Shown: positions 1-6,184 of the stretch, in pieces
Position numbering within the stretch: the stretch's first letter is position 1
Layout of the letters: the number at the start of each line of letters is the position of its first letter
Source: an uncultured Pirellulaceae bacterium
GTDB taxonomy: Bacteria > Planctomycetota > Planctomycetia > Pirellulales > Pirellulaceae
DNA: 12,787 bases
Assembly (NCBI GenBank): GCA_934255105.1
Contig: CAKQNH010000055.1
Span: 1-12,787 of the forward strand
Reading direction: 5' to 3'
Translations under genes and position numbers: made by a program
The notes under the pieces: model-generated
The model's database searches: none
What the model was told of the DNA's origin: nothing
The model's input: only the letters and a program-made list of their open reading frames with translations

Positions 1-159
1 GACAAGCAGAAGCCCTACAGCGACGATGATTTAGTCAAGGAGCTGTCCAAGCTAGGCCTGACCGTCGCTCGGCGAACCATTACCAAGTACCGTAAGAAAC
101 TCAGTATCCCCAGCAGTCGCCAACGCAAAGACTGGACGAAAGTAAAGCCCCAAGAATAA
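1..159 (+). CDS. rpoN: RNA polymerase sigma-54 factor, C-terminal fragment
   Basis: The first 52 codons visible are the end of a gene that starts outside the window. The peptide contains [10 protein letters not shown] (bases 67-96), a close match to the RpoN box (consensus ARRTVAKYRE), the signature helix-turn-helix by which sigma-54 reads the -24 element of its promoters. It is preceded by the usual acidic stretch ([10 protein letters not shown]) and a helix ending in GLTV, and followed by a short basic tail ending in KPQE. Sigma-54 directs core RNA polymerase to GG-N10-GC promoters and needs an AAA+ activator to open DNA. The stop codon (157-159) shares one base with the start of the following pseudouridine synthase gene, so the two are very probably co-transcribed and translationally coupled. 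Only the DNA-binding end can be judged here; it looks intact. Confidence 0.93.
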   Translation, partial: DKQKPYSDDDLVKELSKLGLTVARRTITKYRKKLSIPSSRQRKDWTKVKPQE

Positions 160-1658
160 TGGCCAAGAAACGTTCGCCAAAAAAGAAGGTCTCGCCCCAC
201 AGTTCCACTTCTCCCGATGCGCAGCGTCTGAACAAGATCCTGGCCGCCGCCGGGTTGGGCAGCCGCCGCAAAGTCGAAGAGCTGATCGAACAGGGCCGCG
301 TCGAGATCGACGGGGATATCGTGACCGATCTGAGCTGCAAGGTTGAACCCGACCAAGTCAAGATCAAGGTCGACGGACAAGTGCTCAAGCAGGCGCGACC
401 GGTCTACTACGCGCTCAACAAGCCGCCCGGTGTGCTGTCGACCAACTACGATCCTAGTGGACGCATGCGCGTCATCGATCTGGTGCCCGATCGCGATCGC
501 GTCTTTTCAGTCGGACGGCTCGATCAAAGCAGCGAGGGTTTGATGCTGCTGACCAACGACGGCGACTTGGCGCAGCGTTTAGCCCACCCCCGCTTTCACA
601 TCCAGAAAACGTATTTCGTTGTCGTCGCGGGACAAATGACCGAAGACGAATTGAACAAGCTGCGCAAGGGTGTCTACCTAGCCGAGGGTATGGCGCGCAT
701 CGATGGCGCTTCGATCAAACGTGTCCGCAAGGGCTGTACTGAAATTGAAATCGTTCTTTCCGAAGGCAAGAACCGCGAGATTCGCCGCATCCTAGCTCGA
801 GCAGGTCATAAAGTCGTGTTGCTGCGACGGATCGCCATCGGCACACTGCGGCTGGGTCAAATGCCGGTTGGCGCATCGCGGATGTTGACCGCATCGGAAG
901 TCAAGTCGCTCTACGCCGCCTCCGACCCGGCCCACCGCGCCGCTGGTAAGCCCGCTAAAGGGGTTTGGGCTAAACGCAAGACAGTCGCTGGCAGCAAGTC
1001 TACCGCTGACATCAAAACAACTGATGGCGGCAAAACAACAGTTGGCGGCAAATTGACCGCTCAGAAAAAAGCCGCCAGTCCCTCTACTGAACGTCCCGCT
1101 CGGTACCCGGCTGAACACTTCGCCGGTTACGACGACGATGGCGATGATGACCTGCTGTCGCTGGCGTTGAATAACCCCAGTGAAGATGTTGACGATGACT
1201 TTGTGGGTGACTTCAGTGGTACCGGCGGCTCGGGAAGCGTGTTGGCTTTTGAAGAGGATGCTCCCAAGCAGCCGAGCGGTCCGCGAGCATCGCGGCCACG
1301 GCGTGAGCCCCCCATTCGTTCTTCTGCAGCAGCCCGCAAGGAGGCCCGCGATGCAGACGAGCGCAGTGGTCAGCCGTCCAAAACCGCGCGGCCTAAAACC
1401 GCCCGCCCCAAAGCCAACCGCAGCAGTGCGGGCCAAGCCTCGGATGGCCCCAAGGGGAAGGACGGCAGTCCGCGGGCCAGCCGATCAAAGGGGGCTCCCA
1501 CCAGTCGCAAACCCAGCGCTGGCGCAGGACGGGGAGCAGGCAAAGTGGCAAGCAAGGGAACTCGCCCAGGTGGACGCTCCTCAAGCCGCCCCAGTGGCTC
1601 AGCCACACCGCCAGCCCGCAGCAGCAAGAAGGGTTCGAACTCACGCGGCAAACGCTAA
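159..1658 (+). CDS. RsuA/RluB-family rRNA pseudouridine synthase with long disordered C-terminal tail
   Basis: The 499-residue product isomerises a uridine in rRNA to pseudouridine. Residues about 21-75 form an S4 RNA-binding domain (QRLNKILAAAGLGSRR). Residues about 83-235 are the catalytic domain: LNKPPGVLSTN, the active-site motif GRLDQSSEGLMLLTNDG with catalytic Asp122, the KTYFV strand, and EGKNREIRRIL near 202-212. The layout is closest to RluB (23S rRNA), but RsuA-type 16S specificity cannot be excluded, so no symbol is given. Family members are normally about 240-300 residues. Here residues about 257-499 are an extra tail of Lys, Arg, Pro, Ser, Ala and Gly, with short KTT-GGK repeats near 285-300 and an acidic DDDGDDD block near 325. 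Such tails are predicted to be disordered and may bind RNA. The ATG overlaps the rpoN stop (TAATG), and coupling replaces the need for a clear Shine-Dalgarno. Confidence 0.93.
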   Translation: MAKKRSPKKKVSPHSSTSPDAQRLNKILAAAGLGSRRKVEELIEQGRVEIDGDIVTDLSCKVEPDQVKIKVDGQVLKQARPVYYALNKPPGVLSTNYDPSGRMRVIDLVPDRDRVFSVGRLDQSSEGLMLLTNDGDLAQRLAHPRFHIQKTYFVVVAGQMTEDELNKLRKGVYLAEGMARIDGASIKRVRKGCTEIEIVLSEGKNREIRRILARAGHKVVLLRRIAIGTLRLGQMPVGASRMLTASEVKSLYAASDPAHRAAGKPAKGVWAKRKTVAGSKSTADIKTTDGGKTTVGGKLTAQKKAASPSTERPARYPAEHFAGYDDDGDDDLLSLALNNPSEDVDDDFVGDFSGTGGSGSVLAFEEDAPKQPSGPRASRPRREPPIRSSAAARKEARDADERSGQPSKTARPKTARPKANRSSAGQASDGPKGKDGSPRASRSKGAPTSRKPSAGAGRGAGKVASKGTRPGGRSSSRPSGSATPPARSSKKGSNSRGKR

Positions 1659-1706
1659 GCCACCCCCTTCCCTTTCGATTCCAACCTCGCCCCAGGATCA
1701 ACTGCA

Positions 1707-2456
1707 ATGACTTGCTTTGCCGATCAGGCCTGCTCGATACAGACCGAGATTGTGGAGAATGTCGCTATCGCTCGCAATACTCATCGGCTCCGCTTTCGCG
1801 CACCCGCCATGGCGGAGCGGGTTGTGCCGGGGCAATTCTTCATGCTCCGCAATCTGGCAAGCAACGACCCGCTGATCGGTCGGGCTCTGGCGCTGTATGA
1901 CGTCGCTCTGGACGTTGCCGACGGGTGGATCGACGTCGTCTACATCGTCAAAGGCAAGTTCACATCCGGGTTGGCGAAACTTCCGGCCGGAGCACCGCTG
2001 GCGGTCTGGGGACCGCTGGGCAATGGCTTTGCTCCACCCACCGCCGAACACCTGGTAATGGTTGCCGGAGGCATCGGCCAAACACCTTTTCTGGCGCTCG
2101 CCAAAGAGGGTTTGGGGCGCCAGAGCTTCGGTCAGCCCACTCTGCGACCCACAGGTGGTGCAGCCCGCGTGAGTCTGGTATACGGAGTGCGCACTGCCGA
2201 ATACTTGGCCGGCGTAGAGGCTTTTCAGTCTGCGGGCGTGGATGTACACATCGCCACCGAGGATGGCTCGATCGGCCCTCCCCGCCGCGTGACCGATTTG
2301 TTAAGTCAAGTCCTGGATGAATCGCCGTCGGCTTCGGTTGTATCGAAGGTACCGTCTTCAATGCGCGAGACATCGTGTGGCAATGAGATACCGACTGCGG
2401 AGCGTCGAGCCACATTGGGAAAACGGCACCCACGGCGGAGCGTCGGGCCACATTAG
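1707..2456 (+). CDS. pyrK: PyrK-like dihydroorotate dehydrogenase electron-transfer subunit, lacking the [2Fe-2S] C-terminus
   Basis: The product resembles the FAD/NAD-binding subunit that passes electrons from PyrD to NAD+ in pyrimidine synthesis. Residues 1-100 form the FAD-binding barrel (PGQFFMLR at 41-48, GRALALYD at 58-65 in place of the usual RPxS-type motif). GPLGNGF follows at 102-108. The NAD-binding lobe has VAGGIGQTPFLALA at 119-132, LVYGVRT at 157-163 and ATEDGSIG..RVTDLL at 183-199. Family resemblance stops near residue 212, just before the expected CGPxPMM motif. None of the four clustered cysteines of the [2Fe-2S] domain follows. The last 37 codons are instead a basic stretch encoded partly by two direct repeats. 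An AGGA at 1694-1697 with a 9-base spacer supports the start; the gap to the preceding gene is 48 bp. It may be a degraded pyrK or a related FNR-type reductase; electron transfer to PyrD is doubtful without the cluster. Confidence 0.82.
   Translation: MTCFADQACSIQTEIVENVAIARNTHRLRFRAPAMAERVVPGQFFMLRNLASNDPLIGRALALYDVALDVADGWIDVVYIVKGKFTSGLAKLPAGAPLAVWGPLGNGFAPPTAEHLVMVAGGIGQTPFLALAKEGLGRQSFGQPTLRPTGGAARVSLVYGVRTAEYLAGVEAFQSAGVDVHIATEDGSIGPPRRVTDLLSQVLDESPSASVVSKVPSSMRETSCGNEIPTAERRATLGKRHPRRSVGPH
2397..2456. repeat. Two direct copies of a 22-bp interspersed-type repeat
   Basis: Copies at 2397-2418 and 2435-2456 share the core GCGGAGCGTCG(A/G)GCCACATT, differing at two positions, and lie 38 bp apart. 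They form the 3' end of the pyrK-like gene. The second copy carries both that gene's TAG (2454-2456) and, on the opposite strand, the TAA (2453-2455) of the lipoprotein gene. The sharp change in character of the encoded peptide suggests that this is repeat DNA rather than ancestral coding sequence. Copy number elsewhere in the genome cannot be seen from here. Confidence 0.75.
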
Positions 2457-3460
2457 CGCAGTAGCGGGAGCGTGCCGCCGGGTGCTGCGCTCGTAGCCGT
2501 GGTGCCAGCAGCCTGCTGGCTGCTGAAATCGTAGCTCGTGGAACGTCCGGTTGACCCTGGGCTGTAAGAATTGGCCGGCGCGGTAGACGGATAGACTCCA
2601 CTCGAATTCGGCGGTGCGGCTGCGGAGCCGGTTTGGCCTGCAGCGGCGGTGTTGCTTGAGCTGTTCCCCGGCAGCGCAGGAAGTCCCGCTGAGTTAGCCG
2701 CACTGCCCGCCGCGTAGCCACTGCTCGGCGGCAGAGCCGGCGTTTGACCGAACGTTGGCAACTGGTAGGCCGTGGTCGCGGCCGTGGTTTGAGCAGGATT
2801 GCTATAGCCTATTGGTAGTGCGTTGATTGACGTCCCGACCGAACCCGAGGCCGCATTTGGCAGAGCTGGCAAGCCACCTCCAGGCATGGCTGATGCTGTA
2901 TAACCGACGGGTGCGCCGGCACCTTTACCCAAGGCAGCGGCCACGCTGCTGGGTAGCGGCACGTCAACACTGCCGGCGGCTGTCGAAGGGGTGTTCAAAC
3001 CAGCTATCGATCCGTTGTAGGTTCCGCCGTACGGACTGGGGAGCGCACCGGTGGTCGCAGTCGACGCCGCCGTAGTCGTCGGCGCGGGGCCGCCGGAAGC
3101 CAGTGGGTAAGGACCCGACTGATAGCCATTGGCCAGCGCAGCTCCGCCGGGTTGGGTGGAACCACTGCCGGTTGGTGCGGTGCTCGCCCCGCCGTAGCCA
3201 TAGGCACTGCCCGCTGGTTTGCCCAGCGAACTACTCTTAGAGGCTATAGCAGCCGGGTCGTATTTGGCGGCGGGACTTTCCGGCAAGGTAGGAACCTTGG
3301 TATTGCCCGCTAAAGTGGCTGCGTCCGGCTGGCGATTCCAGCTAAACATGTTTTTGCCCGGCATAGAGAACCCGGCACTCTTGCAGCCGCTTGTCGAAAC
3401 AGCCAGGGCGGCGATCACTAGGCAGCTCCAGCCACAGCGAGATTGCAACATTATTTTCAT
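2453..3460 (-). CDS. Putative lipoprotein, Ala/Gly/Ser/Pro/Thr-rich low complexity
   Basis: The 335-residue product begins with a positively charged n-region, a hydrophobic stretch (WSCLVIAALAV, residues 11-21) and a cysteine at residue 26 (STSGCKSAG), as in a lipoprotein signal. The -3 residue is Thr rather than the usual Leu/Val/Ile, so lipidation is likely but not certain. After a short segment (MPGKNMFSWNRQPDA) the rest is low-complexity Ala, Gly, Ser, Pro and Thr with scattered Tyr and Leu, without a recognisable fold or family. An upstream in-frame ATG at 3551-3553 would bury the signal 31 residues deep. I chose the ATG at 3458-3460 because AAGGA lies 9 bases before it and because it places the signal at the N-terminus; ATG at 3464-3466 is the alternative. 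The stop codon overlaps the stop of the convergent pyrK-like gene. Confidence 0.72.
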   Translation of the reverse strand: MKIMLQSRCGWSCLVIAALAVSTSGCKSAGFSMPGKNMFSWNRQPDAATLAGNTKVPTLPESPAAKYDPAAIASKSSSLGKPAGSAYGYGGASTAPTGSGSTQPGGAALANGYQSGPYPLASGGPAPTTTAASTATTGALPSPYGGTYNGSIAGLNTPSTAAGSVDVPLPSSVAAALGKGAGAPVGYTASAMPGGGLPALPNAASGSVGTSINALPIGYSNPAQTTAATTAYQLPTFGQTPALPPSSGYAAGSAANSAGLPALPGNSSSNTAAAGQTGSAAAPPNSSGVYPSTAPANSYSPGSTGRSTSYDFSSQQAAGTTATSAAPGGTLPLLR

Positions 3461-3469
3461 GTCCATCGA

Positions 3470-3474
3470 TCCTT
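3470..3474 (-). promoter_or_regulatory. Shine-Dalgarno that sets the lipoprotein start
   Basis: AAGGA on the minus strand sits 9 bases before ATG 3460-3458 and only 3 bases before ATG 3466-3464. The first spacing is normal for bacteria, so the former start is favoured over the longer reading frame that opens at 3553. Confidence 0.6.
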
Positions 3475-3604
3475 CGACGTTATTCGTCTTGCTCGCAACA
3501 TCCATGTGCGAGGCGGCCTGTAATAATTGTTTCGGACGTTTGCAGCGATACAATTAGCCGAACTCGGAAATACTACCCAATTGGCCCAGGCCCATTTCCC
3601 GGCA

Positions 3605-3634
3605 ATGCTAGGGGATTGGCCAGAGCAGTATCAA
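3605..3634 (-). promoter_or_regulatory. Candidate sigma-70-type promoter for the lipoprotein gene
   Basis: Read on the minus strand, TTGATA (3634-3629) and TAGCAT (3610-3605) are separated by 18 bases, matching the -35 and -10 consensus at 5 and 4 of 6 positions. Transcription would begin near 3598, giving a leader of about 140 bases. This is a consensus match only. The lipoprotein gene is separated from flgB by 217 bp, so its own promoter is expected in this gap. Confidence 0.25.
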
Positions 3635-3677
3635 GATCACTTTCTCTCCACGCGCAACGCTGGTACCTCAGTCTTTG

Positions 3678-4094
3678 TCATACGTTAACCGATTCGCGAA
3701 TGGCCGCTTCCAAATTGCGAAATTGCGAACGCATGAGCGCGATCGAAATATTGTGCAGCGATTCGTTTTTGGAGATCGCGGTCACTTGTTCTTCCAAACT
3801 GACGTCGCTGCCGTCATGCAATAGCACCTGCTTGCTGACATCGCGGACGCGTTCCATCGACGGCACGGCGCTGGCCGGTTCGTCGAATGCATGCCCAGCG
3901 CTCATGCTGCGTTCGCCCGTCAACGCTTCGCGCAAGCGCGTCTGAAAATCTTCCGTCGAGAGATCGCGCGTTTTGTAGCCGGGCACATCCAAGTTGGCGA
4001 TGTTGCTGGCCAGCAGAGCTTGGCGATTCTGTGTGAATACAGCCGCCTGTTCCAAAGCGGGAAGGGCTGAGCTGTTGATCCAACTGTCCCACAT
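3678..4094 (-). CDS. flgB: Flagellar basal-body rod protein FlgB
   Basis: The 138-residue product matches FlgB in length and in the flagellar rod signature near its N-terminus: NRQALLASNIANLDVPGYKT at residues 23-42, with the invariant ASNIAN..PGY. The C-terminal half is the usual amphipathic helix ending near a run of small residues (LMRSQFRNLEAAIRES). FlgB forms the proximal rod of the flagellum with FlgC, FlgF and FliE and is exported by the flagellar type III apparatus without a cleaved signal. AGGAG (4102-4106) lies 7 bases before the ATG and overlaps the TAG stop of the preceding gene, so translation is probably coupled. Unusually, flgC and fliE do not follow; the next gene in the same direction is a lipoprotein 217 bp away. 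Confidence 0.95.
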   Translation of the reverse strand: MWDSWINSSALPALEQAAVFTQNRQALLASNIANLDVPGYKTRDLSTEDFQTRLREALTGERSMSAGHAFDEPASAVPSMERVRDVSKQVLLHDGSDVSLEEQVTAISKNESLHNISIALMRSQFRNLEAAIRESVNV

Positions 4095-4101
4095 GGCGAT
4101 G

Positions 4102-4107
4102 CTCCTA
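4102..4107 (-). promoter_or_regulatory. Stop codon embedded in the flgB Shine-Dalgarno
   Basis: The hexamer TAGGAG on the minus strand contains both the stop (TAG, 4107-4105) of the ATPase-like gene and the AGGAG ribosome-binding site of flgB, 7 bases before its ATG. This geometry favours reinitiation by the same ribosome and ties the expression of the two proteins together. Confidence 0.75.
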
Positions 4108-4596
4108 GGCCGCGCGAACTTGTGCCATGCGCGGCGTCATAACCAATGTCCAAGCCTGTCCACCCTGAGGGCAGCGGGTATGGTATACATCGGGAAGAGC
4201 GGAGTTTGCCCAGCGCTGCGAGGCCTCGCGGCGCATGCGCAACGTCCAGCGTTGGCAGCGTGAGAAGGCATTGGTAGGCAGGTCGTCGGTCATTGAATCT
4301 GCATCGGCGATTTCGATCTCGACACCGCGCACCGTGCGACAAGCTGAAATGGTCAACTGGCTCCCCGGTGTGCTCCGCCCGATGGCTGCCTGCAATATTT
4401 CCTGCAAGCAATCCTCCACCCAAGCCTGACACCGCAACTCGGCCACAGGCCATTCCAGGTCGTACTCCACATCGATACCCATCTCGTGCAGATCGCCGCG
4501 ATGCGTGTCTATCAAGCCTTGGATGACCTGCCGCACCGACCGCTGGCAGGGTGCCGTGTGGCGTGCGAAATTTAGCGAGTGATTGAACTGAACCAT
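4105..4596 (-). CDS. Degenerate histidine-kinase-type ATPase (HATPase_c-like) protein in flagellar cluster
   Basis: The 163-residue product has no close family that I recognise. Its pattern resembles the ATP-binding domain of sensor histidine kinases. Residues 60-84 (VEDCLQEILQAAIGRSTPGSQLTIS) line up with the N-box region, where kinases have L..NLL.NAI..SP.G..I.I. GVEIEIADAD (91-100) corresponds to the strand leading to the DxGxG G1 box. CPQGGQAWTLVM near 144-155 resembles the C-terminal GG-strand. The Asn of the N-box and the G1 glycines are absent and there is no phospho-acceptor histidine helix, so it is unlikely to be an active kinase. GGAG before the start (6-base spacer) supports translation. 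It lies between a FlgN/FliT-like gene and flgB on the same strand and is coupled to flgB. The HATPase origin is an inference from pattern; a structural role or chaperone-like binding is possible. Confidence 0.7.
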   Translation of the reverse strand: MVQFNHSLNFARHTAPCQRSVRQVIQGLIDTHRGDLHEMGIDVEYDLEWPVAELRCQAWVEDCLQEILQAAIGRSTPGSQLTISACRTVRGVEIEIADADSMTDDLPTNAFSRCQRWTLRMRREASQRWANSALPDVYHTRCPQGGQAWTLVMTPRMAQVRAA

Positions 4597-4649
4597 GTTA
4601 GACTCCGTTTGTTCGATGCGCAGTGAGTTAGGTTACAAATCGAGGCAGT

Positions 4650-5138
4650 TCACAAATCGGCGATATCCAACTCGCCCGCTCCGAGCAAGCTGTCTGCCTG
4701 GTAGGCTGTGTGAGCTAAAATAGAATCCTGACCGTCTTGCAGTTGAGTCGCCACAGCGTCGCGTCGCGACGTCATTTCCTGCAGCGTCTGTTGTTCGATG
4801 TGCATCGTCTCCTGCAGCAGACGCTGGCCCTGCTCGGCCAATTGGCGGCAACGCTGTCGCTGCTCGGCAGATCGCCACAGACGGCACTCTGGATCGTCGT
4901 GCATATAGGGCTGGAGCTGCTGTTGCAATTCTGCCAGCTCTTCGAATAGGGCTTGTTTGCGTCCCAACACGCCCAGCGTCGAGTCGATTTCGGCGTGGCC
5001 CGCAGTCATCGCTTGTGACTCGGCTAATATCTTGAGCGATTCCAATAGCTCACAACGCTGGCGCATGCAATCGAGCAGGAAATCTGTGTAGTGGAACTCT
5101 GCCGAGTTGTGTGTGGCGTGGCTAGCACTCGCTGGCAT
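4650..5138 (-). CDS. Coiled-coil protein, possible FlgN/FliT-type flagellar export chaperone
   Basis: The 162-residue product is almost wholly helical and rich in Gln, Glu, Leu and Arg, without a signal peptide or membrane segment. Heptad-like stretches occupy about residues 18-45 (DFLLDCMRQRCELLESLKIL), 52-78 (LGVLGRKQALFEELAELQQQ) and 85-135. The pattern of a first helix followed by a K..L.EEL..L segment and a long third helix with scattered Arg resembles FlgN/FliT export chaperones, but similarity is weak. GGAAG precedes the ATG by 5 bases. It is the first gene of a minus-strand trio ending in flgB, 53 bp before the ATPase-like gene, which supports a flagellar role. It could equally be an unrelated structural coiled coil. 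Confidence 0.7.
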   Translation of the reverse strand: MPASASHATHNSAEFHYTDFLLDCMRQRCELLESLKILAESQAMTAGHAEIDSTLGVLGRKQALFEELAELQQQLQPYMHDDPECRLWRSAEQRQRCRQLAEQGQRLLQETMHIEQQTLQEMTSRRDAVATQLQDGQDSILAHTAYQADSLLGAGELDIADL

Positions 5139-5235
5139 GATATCTTCCGAGGGCCGCTGAGTTGGGAATTGCGATTCGCTTACCGCGCTTGTAGCAACTT
5201 CTCTCCCTCACCGCGATAGCGAAAACACCCCATGC

Positions 5236-5265
5236 TTGTACTTGCAACTCACCACCGGATAGAAT
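5236..5265 (+). promoter_or_regulatory. Candidate sigma-70-type promoter of the EEP-family gene
   Basis: TTGTAC (5236-5241) and TAGAAT (5260-5265) are 18 bases apart; the -10 matches the consensus at 5 of 6 positions, while the -35 is weak. Transcription would start near 5272, leaving a leader of about 22 bases before ATG 5294. The ATG at 5264 would fall inside this -10 hexamer, which is a further reason to prefer the later start. The minus-strand flagellar genes must also be transcribed from this 155-bp divergent gap, but I see no convincing -24/-12 or -35/-10 pair in that direction. Confidence 0.35.
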
Positions 5266-5282
5266 GACCGATAGACTAACCC

Positions 5283-5287
5283 AGGAG
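5283..5287 (+). promoter_or_regulatory. Shine-Dalgarno that sets the EEP-protein start
   Basis: AGGAG lies 6 bases before ATG 5294. The upstream in-frame ATG at 5264 has no comparable site, so the protein is taken to begin MLLSRRHFN, which places the twin-arginine signal at the N-terminus. Confidence 0.7.
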
Positions 5288-5293
5288 ACGAAC

Positions 5294-6184
5294 ATGCTAC
5301 TTTCACGTCGGCACTTTAATACAGTCGTGGCTGCTGGACTTTCTGCGGTAGTGACCAAGCCCCGCGCCCATGGCCAAGATCGGGAGCCAGGGCAGGAATC
5401 TGGGCAGCAGTCACTGCGAGTGCTCACCTACAATATTTACGCTGGCAAGGGCTGGCCAAGCGATCGGGCGCGAGCCAAGCAAGCGGTCGCCGCAGGCCAG
5501 ATGCCACAGCGTCTGGCGCAGGAACTCGCGCTCTACAAACCGGACATCATCAACTTTTCAGAATCGCCCAGCGAAGACTTTACTCAAGAAGTGGCCGAAC
5601 TCTTGGGAATGAATCACGTTCGCTTCCCCAGCGGCGGGAGTTGGCCAGGAACTCTGCTCAGCCGCTTTGAGCTTATCGACTCGCAAAATGTTCCGCTGGG
5701 CGCGGAACGCCCCAAGGAGTTGTTTACCCGCCACTGGGGACGCGCCACAATAAATCTACCCACCGGCGAACCGCTGATCGTGCATTCGGCGCACCTGTTC
5801 CCAGTCGCCGACCCCACCATTCGATTGAAAGAAATTTCCGCCATGCTGGCATCGATGAAAGCCGATCTCGACGCTCGCCGGCCGATGCTCCTGATCGGCG
5901 ACCTGAATCACGGGCCCGACACCGAAGAATACAAACGCTGGATGGACGCTGGTTGGATAGATGTGTTCGCTAAAGTTGGCAAAGGTGAGGGGCTGACCTT
6001 CCGTTCAGACATTCCTGAGTGGCGTATCGACTACGTCCTCGCAGCCGGACCGATTGCAGAGCAAGCGGCCAAATGCAGGCCTTTGTTCGAGGGAGATTTT
6101 AGGTTGCACATCGCCGATCAAGAGTCCTTTGCACTCAGCGACCATCTGCCAGTGCTGGCCGTCTTCGATTGGGAAAAAAAATGA
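5294..6184 (+). CDS. Exported endonuclease/exonuclease/phosphatase (EEP) family protein
   Basis: The 296-residue protein has the fold of Mg2+-dependent phosphoesterases (DNase I, sphingomyelinase and inositol-phosphatase superfamily). All core motifs are visible: LTYNIYAGKG with Asn47, PDIINFSE with metal-binding Glu90, HSAHL with His167, LLIGDLNHGPD with Asp203 and Asn205, WRIDYVLA with Asp246, and SDHLPV with Asp283 and His284. It should therefore be catalytically competent, but the substrate cannot be told from sequence. The N-terminus (SRRHFNTVVAAGLSAVV) is a twin-arginine-type signal with an AHG-Q-like cleavage region near residue 27, so it probably acts outside the cytoplasm. The coding sequence ends in an A8 run (6174-6181) directly before TGA. 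A 235-bp gap holding a coding-like remnant separates it from the cytochrome gene. Confidence 0.9.
   Translation: MLLSRRHFNTVVAAGLSAVVTKPRAHGQDREPGQESGQQSLRVLTYNIYAGKGWPSDRARAKQAVAAGQMPQRLAQELALYKPDIINFSESPSEDFTQEVAELLGMNHVRFPSGGSWPGTLLSRFELIDSQNVPLGAERPKELFTRHWGRATINLPTGEPLIVHSAHLFPVADPTIRLKEISAMLASMKADLDARRPMLLIGDLNHGPDTEEYKRWMDAGWIDVFAKVGKGEGLTFRSDIPEWRIDYVLAAGPIAEQAAKCRPLFEGDFRLHIADQESFALSDHLPVLAVFDWEKK

Noticed and set aside
1180..1710. Long alternative frames, on both strands, over the tail of the pseudouridine synthase
   Set aside because: They are shadows produced by the GC-rich, low-complexity coding sequence and show no domain or ribosome-binding site.
3461..3553. N-terminal extension of the lipoprotein to ATG 3551-3553
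   Set aside because: It would add 31 residues before the signal peptide; the AAGGA at 3470-3474 points to the later start.
5264..5293. Earlier ATG for the EEP-family protein
   Set aside because: It lies within a likely -10 hexamer, has no ribosome-binding site and would displace the twin-arginine signal from the N-terminus; ATG 5294 has AGGAG at good spacing.
5139..5293. Sigma-54 promoter for the flagellar trio on the minus strand (GGTGG...TTGC)
   Set aside because: The GG to GC spacing is 9 rather than 10 bases and the rest of the consensus is poor.
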